A stretch of 64,000 nt of DNA, taken from Isochrysis galbana (Eukaryota; Haptophyta; Isochrysidales; Isochrysidaceae). How positions within the stretch are numbered: the stretch's first letter is position 1; the number at the start of each line of letters is the position of its first letter. The stretch spans positions 4,442,597 to 4,506,596 of the forward strand of contig CM030933.1 of NCBI GenBank assembly GCA_018136815.1, given 5' to 3'. Below, piece by piece: positions 21,693-33,119 of the stretch. A program made the position numbers and the translations under genes. The notes beneath the pieces are model-generated. The model ran no database searches. It was not told the origin of the DNA and saw nothing but the letters and a program-made list of their open reading frames with translations.

Positions 21693-22585
21693 ACGTGCCG
21701 GAAGCGTTGTTTCTGTGGTTCCGGCTAGCTTGTAGCTCTCATCTCGCACCTGAGGCCAGCCTCCCTGCTGCAAGTCTTCCCATCTGTAGTTCTGCATGAT
21801 CGTGACTCTACTGAGCGTTGCCTTCGGCTTCGTGCCCTGTTTCTACGTTTTTGCATCCAGCCGACAAGGCAGTATGCTCGAGCCCCCAGGTCACGAGGGC
21901 ATCTTCCGGGCTCAACGACACGACCTTTTCATCCTTCCAGTTTTCACTTGCACTGGAAGGCGACCGGAACCCCTCCGTGTGTTCAGTAATAGCTCCCTGT
22001 GGTCGGAGAGCTCATGTTGTGCTATATAAGACCAAGTAAATGAAAGATGAGACACAGCTCGTTATTACTCGTCGCATTTCACATTTGACATTTGTGCGCC
22101 TTGTCGTTATTTAAGGACATCAGGTCACGTTCCGTCGAATAAAAAAAAAACTGAAGAATCTGGGCTACACACCTACTGTGGACTAGTTTTCCCTTTCCTA
22201 TCACCAACGCCCTCATCTTCCCTCCTCCCAGCTCTTCCCCTGCCCCCCTTCTTTCCTTTTTCTTCGGTTTCCGGGGTCCGGCCCTGGTACACTACCTAGG
22301 GCCTGGTTCGAAGCGTGGGGGCCGGGCAGGCCTTTTGAAACGTCGCTCTTGGAGATCGCGCCTATTCAGGTTCGCGGTGGTTGTGTGGGTTTCTTACGCC
22401 TTGCGTGGTTGTTGGGTGTTTCCTTTGACCTTTGATCGTTGCTTACCGGGACTATTCGCCCTCGCCACACTCACGTTCCGTCGAATATGGACAGACTCGG
22501 TTGAGCCATCAAATGTCCAAGGTTGATTTATTCAAAAAACATCTGAAGATTCAGGCTACAACCGCTAGGTATAAAGGTCCACATA
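21693..22585. other. Intergenic, no gene seen
   Basis: 3' flank of the tandem-domain gene. An A-run at 22141-22150 is followed by CTGAAGAATCTGGGCTACA; a related CTGAAGATTCAGGCTACA occurs at 22542-22559 after a short A-run, so this is a ~0.4-kb direct repeat. No reading frame of note. Confidence 0.5.
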
Positions 22586-22800
22586 CAACCTACCATTATA
22601 AGTGGGAGTCAATGGGGGCCTCGCCCCCCCCCCCCTCTCTCCATCGCGGACACCCCCCAGGGTGGGCCCGTACAATCAACCCCAGCCCTTGCCCTCTCTG
22701 GCAGGGGCTGGGCAATCGCAATCATCCTTCTGGCCCAGACCCCCTACTAAGTTTATACTTAGACGCGATGGAGCGCGCCGCCGCGACTCGCGACTCCCCT
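22565..22800 (+). repeat. Family B arm next to a family A/MERA arm
   Basis: 22586-22700 is the reverse complement of 62970-63083: CCATTATAAGTGGG, TCAATGGGGGCCTCG, a C-run, CTCTCTCCATCGCGGACACCCCC, GGGTGGGCCCGTACA and GGCAGGGGCTGGG. It is followed at 22745 by CTAAGTTTATACTTAG and ATGGAGCGCGCC, the MERA-type arm seen at 25.6, 35.0 and 48.3 kb. Two arm types are therefore placed head to tail. Confidence 0.65.
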
Positions 22801-23776
22801 CTCCTTCGGCCCCCCCGCGCAGCATTTCCACCTTGCCCTTGTGAGGGTTGCTCGCTTTTGGGGCTTGACTATGAAAATACGCAGGAGGTGCCTCAAGCCC
22901 CACTTAGATGATGACACCGCACCTCGCGCGATCTTGTGGTGGAGCCCTGGAGGCCTGGAGGCCGCAGTGTGGTGCCTCGTTCCGTTGTCGCAACCGGAGA
23001 CCCATCTCAGGGGCACCTCGGGGAAATCGAAGGAAAAAAGAAAACATTCGAGAAGGTTGGAGGAGCACTCTTCTTCACTCTCCATTAAAGTATGCCGGTA
23101 ACCCCCACGCTGATTTTTTGCTCGTGCTCCCCGCGGGGGGGGGGCGGTGACAGGGAGGGGGCGATTCGAACGATGGCTCGGACCCCGGCTGCCCAAGCCT
23201 TCGGGGAGTTGGGAGAGGGGACCGGGGAATGGAGAGGCATTCTCCTCGAGAACGGACAGATGGTGGTGCCCCCGGCACTTGTGCTGGCGAAGCATGCCAA
23301 GTGCCGGGGAGGCGATGTCTCCTCTGCAGGAGAGTCGTTCTTCCTCTCGTCTGCTCCGTCTCGACGCATCCAGACTATCCTGCGGATGATCGCCTGCACT
23401 TCCTTTTACAGCTGGAGTGTGGTAGGTCGTTTGCCTTCATTTGGTACCCCTCGTTTCCAAATACGCGATGCGGGGCCACCACGAGGGAGTCCCAATCCTA
23501 GGGGTGGGAGGGTGAAGGCGCGGGGGCGGCCCCAGTCTCGGCCGCGTCACAAGTACCCCCCCTGCCCCTGCGCCCTGTCCCTGCGCCCCTGCTCTCCCTC
23601 TTTGTCGACCCCACCTCTCCCTCCGCCCCCTCGACTCCGGAGTGCTCCTGGAATGTGATTCCCGCCCGAGGTCGTATGCCTTCGTTTGGTACCCCTCGTT
23701 TCCAAATACGCTCCCGGTACAAAAAAATCTTCTAGTATTTGAGTAAAGGCAGACACCCACCTCACAGTGCTCAACC
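22801..23776. other. Intergenic with a direct repeat, no gene seen
   Basis: A ~30-base sequence with core TTTGGTACCCCTCGTTTCCA is present at 23439-23468 and again at 23685-23711, enclosing a C-rich segment. This could be a target-site or terminal direct repeat of a small insertion. Frames crossing it are not protein-like. Confidence 0.5.
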
Positions 23777-24451
23777 ATGTCTACAAATGGAAGGGCGCCT
23801 GCTGATATAGTACTGAAGCGATTGGAATGGATCAAAAAAAAGATGGACGAGAACTTTAAAAAGTTCATCACACCTCTCTTTCCATATGCCAATTCTAAAA
23901 CTGCCATGCAGGTTATAGCGGAAGCATTGGACAGCATCAGTAGCATACGCTCAGCATGCTCCACTCGAGCCGTTCCTACTTCGAGCGGGCCGTTTCGGAG
24001 GCCACCCGCCTCAGCGAGCAGCACAAGCGGCTCTCGGATGTGCAGGGGGAGCTGGCCCGCGTCAAGGCCGAGCTCGCCAGGGCGCAGCGGATCGCCGAGG
24101 TGGCCTGCGAGAGCACCCAGTGCTCCGTCTGCTTGGACGAGGTGGCGGGGGAGGCGCACGTTCGCTGCGAGGGGGGGCACCCCATGCACAAGGAGTGCCT
24201 CTTGCGCTCGATGCGCCACCAGGCGCCCAAGTGCTGCCTCGGCTCGTGCACGGCCCCCGAGATCTGCGCGACGGTCAGCCAGCTGCAGGCTGCAGGGGGA
24301 GGAGGGGCGCACGCTCGGCTCCGACTTGCGCAACTGGGAGTCGAGCCCCGTCTTCGCCGCAGTCATCGCGCGCAAGGTGAAGGAGGCCATCGCCGAGGCC
24401 ACCGAGGCCGCCGAGACGAAGTGCAGCCCAATGGCCATAAAGAATTCTTGA
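23777..24451 (+). pseudogene. RING-like zinc-finger protein with coiled coil, frame-broken
   Basis: An N-terminal frame (MSTNGRAPADIVLKRLEW and on) is protein-like to about 23950. The next frame carries a coiled coil (SEQHKRLSDVQGELARVKAEL) and a RING-like finger with CSVCLDE, VRCEGGHPMHKECL and KCCLGSC, suggesting an E3 ubiquitin ligase. A third segment (SDLRNWESSPVFAAVIARKV, ending SPMAIKNS at 24451) is again in the first frame. The second switch coincides with a 7-base tandem duplication (GCTGCAG twice) near 24280-24294. The first switch, near 23950, may be an intron or an indel. Unless splicing repairs both breaks, the gene is inactive. Confidence 0.55.
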
Positions 24452-24842
24452 ACAGCTGTGGCACATTGTACGAATGTTTCACCCGTCGCACCTCTGGGGC
24501 ATCCGAGACGACGTCGACACACGGAGCAAGTGCCGTTTCCTGGGGTGGGGGAAGTTGCGATGGTGGCGGCGGGGCTGGGGGTTCGTGGTAAAACCCGTCA
24601 CGAAACACCAAACGGCACTTCACAACTAGGTTTCAGTCACATTGGGGGGGGGTTCATCCCGAGGGTACCACTCGGCGGAGAGGGCTGCACGAGCGATCCG
24701 ACTCCGCCAGAAAGTTGTTTGGTTCCCCCCCCCCCCCCTTCCCATCCACAGCCCCTCTACCCCATCCCCCGGCGAGTAGGCTCCCCAGGCGTTGTGGATG
24801 GCACAGGCGTTGTCGAAGGAGACCCTCTCGGGGCGCGCCCTC

Positions 24843-24920
24843 ATGCCGAGCCAAGGCGATGCTGTTCTCGTCGCGTACGTGGTGCTCCTGGGCCTCTCCT
24901 TCGGGGTGCTCGCGGGGGGG
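24843..24920 (+). other. Short hydrophobic exon-like frame
   Basis: An ATG at 24843 opens a frame encoding a signal-peptide-like segment (AVLVAYVVLLGLSFGVLAGG), ending in TAG at about 24917 beside possible donors. It could be the first exon of the gene at 24961; no splice pair was confirmed. Confidence 0.3.
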
Positions 24921-24960
24921 GGCTCATGGTAGGGTGAGACTGGAAGGGAAAGGAGACCAA

Positions 24961-25624
24961 ATGAAGGCAAGCCGCCTGTGCATCAACGCAGCGATGATCG
25001 ATCGGTGGCGTCTCGATCCGCACCAGCGAGTCCCGCACAAGGACCAGCCTCGAGTCTTCTACATAGACAAGGACTGGGCGGATTCGCTGGCGCGGCTTGA
25101 GGTCGCCTCCTTCGACGCTCCCGAGTTTGAGGTGCTCCGCGACACCGCGGAGCAGGTGAGTGATGGCCCGAAACCGGTGTTGGCGGGTGTTTTGACTCAT
25201 GGTGCAAAGCAGCACTACCTCAGACCTATAGGCCTGCCCGAGCCGTCGTGGCCGATGATCAGGAGCAAGCTCGAGGCCAACCAGAGCGTCTCGGAGAAGG
25301 TGCTCCGACCAGAATTAGAACCTCCACAAGCAGACATTTTCAATCGTAACCGCATCCCTGCTCATCCAACAGCTAGTTGTGTACGATGCGGGGCGGCTGC
25401 TTCGCGATGGCAAGGGGCGAGGCAAGGTGTTGCGGGCAGGTGCTGACCCAGATCGAGGGTACACGCACGCATTTGCCTATACGCACACCTTGCCTAGCGG
25501 CAAGATGGAAACGCGCTACGCATACGCTTGCAAGGATGGCCAGCTTGCCTCAAGTGGGCAGGTGACTGCGTACGCGGCATACATACAGCGGATGCTTGAG
25601 GGTAGGGTGGAGGGTGGCAACTAA
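24961..25624 (+). CDS. Unrecognised three-exon gene, 3' end inside a repeat
   Basis: Proposed exons 24961-25155, ~25210-25296 and ~25370-25624. All are phase 0 (donors GAGCAG|GTGAGT and GAGAAG|GTGCTC, acceptors AAGCAG|CAC and CAACAG|CTA). Protein-like segments: DQPRVFYIDKDWADSLARLE, SWPMIRSKLEANQSVSEK, LVVYDAGRLLRDGKGRGKVL, THAFAYTHTLPSGKMETRYA and TAYAAYIQRMLEGR. No family recognised. The TAA stop belongs to CAACTAACTTTATAGTTGG, the start of a MERA-type arm, so the native C-terminus may have been replaced by the insertion. A hydrophobic exon at 24843 may lie upstream. Confidence 0.5.
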
Positions 25625-25875
25625 CTTTATAGTTGGTCGCCATGGAGCGCGCCGCCGCTCCCCACCTCTCCTTCGGGCCCCCCGCCGCGGGAGCCCCCCC
25701 AGTACCCATGGAGCTGTCGCTGGCGAAGCGACCGCGTCCGCCTGCAGAGGCCGAGCAGGTGAGCGCGACCCCGGTCGCGCCGCACGGCCCGTGGCCCTGG
25801 CCACACCCAACAAGGCAGCCATGCTGGCCCACCCCATGGTGGGCCACATGCTGTGGAGCACAAAGCGCTTGTGGT
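25617..25875 (+). repeat. MERA-type arm with exon-like frame
   Basis: CAACTAACTTTATAGTTGGTCGCC is followed by an ATG and a 40-codon frame: MERAAAPHLSFGPPA..., then AKRPRPPAEAEQ, ending at GAGCAG|GTGAGCG, a good splice donor. The same frame, with KRPRPP (a possible nuclear-localisation motif) and the donor, recurs at 34990 and, inverted, at 10860-11020. It looks like the 5' exon of a mobile element. Confidence 0.65.
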
Positions 25876-25968
25876 GAGATAAGTAAGAAGTATTTTTTTC
25901 GCATCAGTGCGATCAGTGATGGACTTTCAATATACTACCATCAACATACTTTAAGAACAGCACTCACA

Positions 25969-26974
25969 CTATCTGGCCTTTGCGCGCTGACGGGCTGCCT
26001 TTGCCATTTCGTATGCCCCAAACTGGATTCCAGTGCTTGGGACAGCTCGCAACAGCGTAGCGCCTACCCCGCGATAAAACGCCAAGGGACCTTCTTTGCG
26101 CAACAAGTCAATTGCCACTTGCGCAGTGGAGCGCGGCGGCTTACCATCTGCACCCTGCAGCTGCATACGCCTCCGCAGCGTATCGTTAGGGTACATGAAG
26201 AGGTTTGCCACCATCGCTGCCGCTGCGCCGCAGTAAGCCTTCAGCAATGGGCTTGTGTTCGTCGCGCTGGAGCCACTAGCGATCTCGCGTTCCCTGCGTG
26301 CCACAGCGGACCGCAACCAATCATATATCCCGAATTTGATCCCTTCATACGGGAATGCGCCACCAAGGGTGAGCCCAATACCACGATAAAGAGCCCACAC
26401 TCCCTCCTGTCGAGCAATCATCGAGAGTGTGGAGATCAGACCTCTTGAGCTCGAAGTGCGAGGGTCACTCGCAAATGTGGCCGAGATGCGCGCGCGAGCC
26501 ACATCCATTGGGTACGTGCATGCGACCGATGTTGCCCCGGCGAGAGCGCCTGCCAGATGGGTAGGAGAAACATGGACGAGGTCTGGGGAATCGTGCAACG
26601 CAGCGCGCGCACGACGGCCGGCCGCGCACTGCGTGTTTCCTGCCGTGCGAGCAACTCGTACCTGCGAAAGCCCCGAGCAGGAATGGCTCGAATTGCAGTG
26701 GTCTGAGCGCGTCCCGGTAGATGTCGGAGCAGCAGAGCAGCACTCCCTTCGAGGGGATGACGCGCTGGCAGTTGACCAGGTTGCCTCGCCATAGCCCCTG
26801 CCACCCCTCGGCCTTCACGACTGCGTGGAGCGTCGCGAGAGGGCCGCCAGTCGAGGAGCCTGTCTGGTTGAGCATCTTAATCCTGTCAAGGGGCGCACAC
26901 GCTGTGCGCGAGATGACGCTCGCTAACGCGCCAGCGACGAACCGCTCGGCCGCTCCCTGCCGCGTCTCGCTCAT
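25969..26974 (-). CDS. Mitochondrial carrier family (SLC25) protein
   Basis: Two exons on the minus strand: 26974-26662 and 26549-25969. The junction G|GC rebuilds Gly, giving 297 residues, the usual carrier length. Three ~95-residue repeats are visible with signatures APLDRIKML, YPMDVARAR and YPNDTLRRRM, plus the later aromatic/Gly elements GWQGLWRGN, GVWALYRGIG and PLAFYRGVG. It is an inner-membrane solute exchanger. The first signature and RTACAPLDRIK resemble the CoA/ADP/nucleotide group (SLC25A16/A42-like), but the substrate cannot be fixed from sequence. The upstream in-frame Met at 27034 is an alternative start; 26974 places repeat 1 near the N-terminus, as usual. Confidence 0.88.
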
Positions 26975-27034
26975 CGCACGCCAAGCCGGCGGCAACTGCG
27001 CGGATCGCTGAGCGGGAAACCTCGGAGCCCGCAC

Positions 27035-27425
27035 CCCGCACCCTCTTGCTACCGACGGTAATATAGTCTACTTCTCTCTTAGAGTATAGTACTAGCTCTA
27101 GAGTAGTAGATAGTATATTGTATTCTACAGTACTGTAGAGGCTTACGCTTCGCAGAGTGGCCCTTACCAATCCCGTAAGTTTTGTCAATGTTTTTGGTCA
27201 AATTTGGGTGGTCGATCGAAATCGTTTTTTTTGACCAAAATGTGGGCCCTTTCAGCTGCAAAGAAACAAAACAAGGGGACGTGCTGGCGTGCTGGCCGCT
27301 GGCCGCGGTCGGCCCGGTCGGCGCGAGGGGCGATGTGGTCCGATGGTCCGCCGTCAGCGCGCATCTTCATGGCGGAGGATGGAGGAGCGGAGCGGAGGAG
27401 GAGAAGGAGGAGAGGGAGGAGGAGG
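27035..27425. other. Intergenic, no gene seen
   Basis: Upstream of the carrier gene. Contains CTCTAGAG-like AT-rich sequence at 27060-27130 and a GGAGGA-rich purine run at 27375-27430 leading into the repeat. Confidence 0.5.
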
Positions 27426-27429
27426 GGGA

Positions 27430-28185
27430 AAAAACCTTTTAATATTCTTACCGCACTCGCGGCGAATGGAACCACTACCCACTACAAGTAGCACGTAGCA
27501 TACTCTCTACACCCCCATTCCCCCGGCCCTTCTCCCCCCGCCATCAGGCGGCTCCCCCCGTACACTACTAGGGGGATTGGGGTGGAGGGCTTAGATATGG
27601 TCCGGTGGCCCGCCCCCCCCCCGGTGATCTTTCCCCCCCTTCCTCCTGTGTCTCCGAGTGGGCGGCCGACTCTGTCTCGTCTTATCCTGTAAATAGGCGC
27701 GAGACTTACCGATTTTCCGGTGGGCGGAGCTCTCGCTCGCGCCCACCCCCTTCTCCGCGCTCTCTCTCCCCTCTCCTGTGGCACGCGCGATGGCGCGCCT
27801 GCGGCAGGCCTCCAGCTGCCCTCTGGCGGCCCCTGGAGGCTCCTGGAGGCCAGCTCAGGGGGCAGAGGAGGCTGGGGCTGGGCCCTGGCCTCCCCTGCCT
27901 CCCCCTCGCTGGCGCTCCCGAGCCTCTGGGGCCCTCACGCTGCACCTGTCTGCCTGTCGACCAGGGGGGGCGGGGGGGTTGGAGCGATGGGCTGGCCACG
28001 ACAGGCCAGGATGCGCCAGGCAGGCGAGCCTGCCAGTGAGAGATTGGGTCAGCAGGGCAGTGGGCTCCTGGCAAGCCATCAGGCATGCCAGGAGCATGAG
28101 TGGTTCCTCCCCCATGGCAGGGGAGGAGTGGAAAGAGGGGGGGGCTCGTGCCCCCCCATGGGCGAACCAAGTATAAACTTAGTTG
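27430..28185 (+). repeat. ~0.75-kb non-autonomous repeat (family A), copy 2
   Basis: Nearly identical to 38985-39738 over its whole length: CCTTTTAATATTCTTACCGC at the left, CACTACTAGGGGGATTGGGG, CTTAGATATGGTCCGGTGG, GCCTCCAGCTGCCCTCTGGC, a subterminal CTGGCAAGCC/GGCATGCCAG region, then the G/C hairpin and CAAGTATAAACTTAGTTG at the right. Frames inside are Gly/Pro/Arg-rich and not conserved as protein. Confidence 0.85.
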
Positions 28186-28329
28186 AGAGGGGGGAGGAGG
28201 ATACCGGGAGACCTCGACGGGCGCCGCCGCTGCTACCGCAGGCTACTCTCGAGTCGCCATTCTTCGAGTGGGAAGCCGAAGCGGGCACGGCGAGAGACGA
28301 TCCTGGATTCGCGGTAGTGGACCACTGGA

Positions 28330-28670
28330 CCACTCGTGGACGAGGAGACGAGGAGTCAGAGGAGTCAGAGGAGTCAGAGGAGTCAGAGGAAAAGGAGGAG
28401 GCGGAGAAGGAGGAGGAGGAGGACGAGGAGGCTCCGAGGAGGAGGAGAGTCGGGTCAGCTGAGCGGGGTGTGGTGGGTGGGTATTAGGTGTGGCGGTGTG
28501 GCGTCGTCGTGGGTGTGCGTTGCGCGTAGTGGTTTCATACGCCGCGAGTACGGTAAGAATATTATGATTATGATTATGAAGTTTATTTTTTACTCGTATT
28601 GTTTTATGGAGATTTAAAATAAGTTTATATAAAATAAAAAGTAAGTGAATTTTAAAATAAAATGGTCCTC
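28330..28670. repeat. GGAGTCA/GAGGAG repeat then AT-rich tract
   Basis: GAGGAGTCA units at 28340-28385 and GAGGAG to 28450 give spurious acidic frames. 28545-28665 is AT-rich (ATTATGATTATGATTATG and following) and ends in AAAATGGTCCTCTTTCGATGG, which also occurs inverted at 18049-18070. Confidence 0.6.
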
Positions 28671-29110
28671 TTTCGATGGAACATGACCTCTCTTCCATCT
28701 ACAACCAATCCAAGAAGCACAAATCCCCTCGCCCTTGGTTTCTGTCAGGCACCAAAAATCTCAACACAAGAGAAGAGGGAGGACATGCCTTGAGGCTTGA
28801 GTTGGCGTCGCTGCCCATGCCTAGCGCAAGGGTATAGATAGTGCAACCACCCAACCATCTCCTTTCCCACAGCTCCTCTCTGAAGAGTTGCTCCTCACCC
28901 TCCCATTAGGCCCCCCTGCCTGCGAGACCAAGACAGGATCCTGGTGTGGAGGGGGAGGCGCTGAATTATCCGCACCAATGACACTATGGGAAAGCATTCT
29001 CAGAGGGCTGGACAGCGCGGAGGCTCGGGAAGGACCGCTTTTGAGGCGGCACGTATGCACAATGCGATTATGGCTGCCTTGGCCTTCACCCGCGACCGAG
29101 CAAAAAAAAC

Positions 29111-31706
29111 TTAGAGCTTGGAGGAAGGTCGGGCGATCGGCGGCAGTGCATGCGACCCGGGCGGCGGTCGCTCAGGATCGTAGACGAGGGACTTCGGAGC
29201 TGAGAATTGGCGCCAACCGTCAGCACCAGAATGGCAGCCGTACCCGGAGCGCTTATGACCCACGAAGGGGCACATTGCGTTTGCCGAGCCGGAGAACGGG
29301 TTCGTGTTGACTCCGACCTATCCAAGCCGGAAAGAGTTATCAGTCCGTCAATACCCACTAAATACTGGCCCAGGCATCCAGTAGGAGTTGCATGCTCGAT
29401 GTGTGGAGCGATGTGATATGCACCTGCCCTGCCGAGATCTGGGAAGCCACACGCGAGGCACGGGCAATGTCACCGCCATACACAGAAGCCGTGAGGCCGT
29501 AGGTCGAGTCGTTGGCGAGACGTATAGCTTCGCTTTCGCTCCCGTCGAAACTGTCATGGCGAGCGGGATTTTGAGGTGAGAGGAGCATGAGCAAAACTTT
29601 CTGGCTTGCGCGGATGAGCTGAGGGATCTGCAACAGCGGTATGCAACGACTTGAGCGGATACGTCGCTCGCATGTCCAGAATGCACGGTACCCCAGGTGA
29701 CTGACTGCTCACGTGCTGATGGCCACAACTGGCCCAAACGTTTCTTCCTGCGTTATTTGTTTGGCCGAATGGGGCACGTCCACAAGTACAGTCGGTGGAT
29801 AGAAATTTCCCCGTTGCGCCTTGGACGGCATCTGTCCCCCCAATAGGCAGCGTGCGCCGCTCGCAATAGCAGCTGTCACATGGCTGTGGACGATGTCGCG
29901 CTGCATCGCCGATGCCAAGGGGCCAATGCTGGCCTTGTGCGAAAGCCCATTTCCCGCTTGGTATGAAGAAGCATGCTTGAGAATGAGGGATTCAAACTCG
30001 CGGGCAACCTGAACGAGACGGAGAGAGATGAGAAATAGAGAATACGTGCAAGAAGCATGGCCAGCGCCACAGTTCGGCAAGCAGTGTGGCTCGCACAACC
30101 GGCTCAACTAGAGTGGATTTGACTGCGTGAGCCTCACCGACTTGGCGACATAAACTCGCTCCACCGCACAACATACTTGTCCAGCATTGGCAAGAGAAAA
30201 GGCGACGGCGTCAGCGGCAGCCCGATCCAAGTCAGCATCGGCAAATACAATCATGGGGTCCTTGCCACCGCATTCCAGCACCACAGGTTTGAGCGTCCTG
30301 CGAAACCAGGACGGGAAAGGGGTCGGGTCGGTGACAACACATGATCGGATGACCAAGGGCGGTAGGGCCGATTGAGAAAGGCCCATGGTGAGCAAGAGGC
30401 AAGGGCGGCAGCATTACTTGGCTGCTGCCGTGAGAATCTTGGTACCCGTCGCAGTGGATCCGGTGAAGCCGATCATATCCACCCCTGGGTGGGAGACGAG
30501 CTGAGCTCCGACCTCGCCATCGCCCTGTGCACGCAGACGGAAGGAGTCTGGCAAGGCATGATATTCGAGCACAAGGTGATGACATACTGCGTTCGCACAG
30601 CTGCGCTGAGCGTTATCTTTAACTTTGCTGAGGCGCAACACGAGCCATCAGCTCACCTGGACGAGCCCAACCAATCCTGGATGATCTGATAGTCCCCGTG
30701 CGAGAGCCAGCACCGCCCTCTCCCCGGATAAGGGCGCGACCTCCGAGGGCTTTATGACCATGCCGTTCCCAGCAATAAGAGCGGGTATCGCGAGCAGCAG
30801 GATTTCGTCAACGGGAAAGTTCCTGCAAACGATTGATGAGAAGCAATGCGTATCAGAGGCGGCGTTCCACAGCCTCTGAGAAAAGTTAAAGTGCGTGGAG
30901 GCCAAGTAAAGACCGCTCAGCGCCATCGGCGGGCCTTTTGTTTGCCATCTGGGGAGATGCCTCGTCTGGATCTTCACAAAGTGTCTGGCGTTTTGGGATC
31001 GGGGACAACGACAGTACAGTCGCCACCGGGAAGAAAGCAGCCAGGCTCAGTGGTGTTGTGTGGTCATGCAGTGAATGTCAACGCCTTGCATGGACTAGCA
31101 GAGGCTTGAAGTCTAGATGACCATTGGTGGATAGAGCAGCCTGACCATGAAGCCCGACACCCACCGCCAGGGCACTACTAGTTGATCGGATCTGGCTCGC
31201 GCAGAGCATGCTCTCTAATCAGACACTCTCACCAAGGAGCGCAGATGGCGACGACGCCATGGGGCTGCCGTATGATGATGGAGCTCCCGTGGACTTGCGG
31301 CTCATTGGCGTTGGCAACGAGCTCGCAGAACTCATCCTGCAGTGCACGCGGGCAAGGAGTGGTCGGCAGTCCAGGTCGGACAGTTTTGATGGCTACGTGA
31401 GCGCCTCGCCTTGTCTGAGGCAATATCGACCTCCTCCTCCGCCTCTTTCAAAACCTTTCCCATCTCGGTGGTGATCAGCTTTGCGAGCTCTGCCCTCTCC
31501 GCGCCAAGCTGTCGCGCGGCGGCCGCGACTTCGCTCGCTCGCTGGCGTAGCGGCTGTGCGGCCCAGCGTGGCTGGGCACGCCGGGCGGCTTGGACTGCCG
31601 CATCCACCTGCTCCGCGCTCGCCACGCGCACGCGAGCGACCACCTCACCCGTCGCTGGGTTGAGATCGACGATGTTTCCTTCTTCGATCAGCACGCCCTG
31701 CACCAT
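29111..31706 (-). CDS. Aldehyde dehydrogenase, NAD(P)-dependent, 8 exons
   Basis: Proposed minus-strand exons: 31706-31410, 31336-31233, 30822-30657, 30524-30418, 30297-30138, 30008-29713, 29550-29424 and 29317-29111. All phases match, giving 487 residues, the normal length. Motifs: [49 protein letters not shown] (Rossmann), [12 protein letters not shown] with catalytic Glu233, [12 protein letters not shown] with catalytic Cys267 (34 residues later, as expected), [11 protein letters not shown], and a C-terminal [31 protein letters not shown]. It oxidises an aldehyde to its acid; the substrate is not predictable, although the VGHK-SGYG-HSG-DGWRQFS tail resembles a fungal/oomycete-type group. 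The first intron uses a GC donor (AAG|GCGAGG); the others use GT. No clear targeting peptide. Confidence 0.93.
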
Positions 31707-31719
31707 CCCGATGCACGAG

Positions 31720-33115
31720 GTGGTAGGCGAGGGAGGGGTTGCGAGGTGGACCTGGAGGGAAGAGGCAGGTCGGCGCACCGGGGCCCCTCCGTGTACCCAG
31801 AGCGCAGGGCGTGCGAGCGGGTTAGTGGGTGGGGCCCGGAACACGCTACTCCACCTGAGCGAGCCGTAGCCGACCGCGCGCGGGCCCCGGAGGGGGGGAG
31901 GGGGGGCCAGCGATCCATCTGCTATAATAGTAAAGGTGACTCGGGGCTCTACGATAAAAAACAACAAAACCACAGGGCTCCATGGAGTGAGTGGGCCCAG
32001 GTGGCCCTGGCGCCCGGCGCCCGGGAGCAGCAACGGGGAGTGTTGTAAGGGGTAAATGAAGGCGATGTGAATTAGCAGTGTCCCGGGGACGGGTGGGTAG
32101 TTCGTGGTAGCAGTAGTTGGCCATTTCAAAAGTTTTCTTACACTTATATCTTATATTTATAATTTATATACAGCCGTATCTTTTCCATCTTCCTCATTCC
32201 TTATCTTCTAGTCTTATTCTTAATGCTTATTCTTATTGTGTATCTGTATCCTAGCTGTACCTGGCATCCTGGCATCTGGATCTGGGAGGCTAATGGCTAA
32301 TGGCTAATGGGCCGTAGCGCCGTAGCTCTCCCGCTCTCCGCTCTCTCGTCTCTCGTGTAGCTCCCTCAGGAAAAAAGTACGAGAGGAGAGGATGGGGATG
32401 GAGTAGGATGGAGGGAGTTTTCTTTTTCTTCCCCTCTCCCTCCTCCTCACCCCTGGCTAGCGGGAAGAGAGAGTGAGACCGAATCCATATGATTATGATA
32501 CTAGTATGATTTATAGCAGCATTTAGTATTTATGAACGCTCCTCGCCTAAGCCTAAATCCTAAATACAAGTACAAGTACACACACGCGTGGGGAAGCGAG
32601 ACGGCCGACAGCTGAGAGCGCCGGCGGCCGGCGGCCTGGTAGTGACATGGGTGGGCGGAGGGGACAGATTGCAGCTAGACTGCCAGCTGCCAGCCTGCCA
32701 TGGGCAGATGTGCAGGCACACGACGCACGACGCCCAGACGCCCAGCCCCCCTGCCCCCTTGCCCCCCTAACCATAACCATAACCAACGCTCCCAACCCTC
32801 AACCCTACCGCACCGAGCACCGAGCGCCTACGTAGAGCGTAGAGCGTAGAGCACGAGGGGAGATGCTGAAAGGCACGAGGGGAGGGCGAGAGGCGAGAGG
32901 AGGGCTGGGGACCGCAGCAGGATTCCCTGGTCCCTGGCTGCGCGTGTGGCGAGAACATTGAAGTCATTGAGACGTTTGTTTAGGGGCGATGGGCCAGGTT
33001 GGCGGGCCGCACTCACGGGTTTTGTTGTAGAAGTTCGGGAGCCCGACGGTGTCACGGCTCGCCTCCCTCCCCCCTCCCCCTCCCCCCCTCCCCTGCCCGC
33101 AATCAAGCCGAGCAG
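31720..33115. other. Intergenic, no gene seen
   Basis: A divergent region between the aldehyde dehydrogenase and the TLC-like gene. AT-rich at 32120-32270, with TTATTCTTA and CTGGCATC short repeats. CCATAACCATAACC at 32770 and CTACGTAGAGCGTAGAGCGTAGAGC at 32829-32853 are local repeats. No reading frame or RNA gene recognised. Confidence 0.5.
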
Positions 33116-33119
33116 CCAG

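Noticed and set aside
27605-28176. Several 130-250-codon frames inside the family A repeats, repeated at 39135-39865
   Set aside because: They are present in multiple copies, but different frames are equally open and substitutions do not favour one; GC-rich repeat DNA lacks stops.
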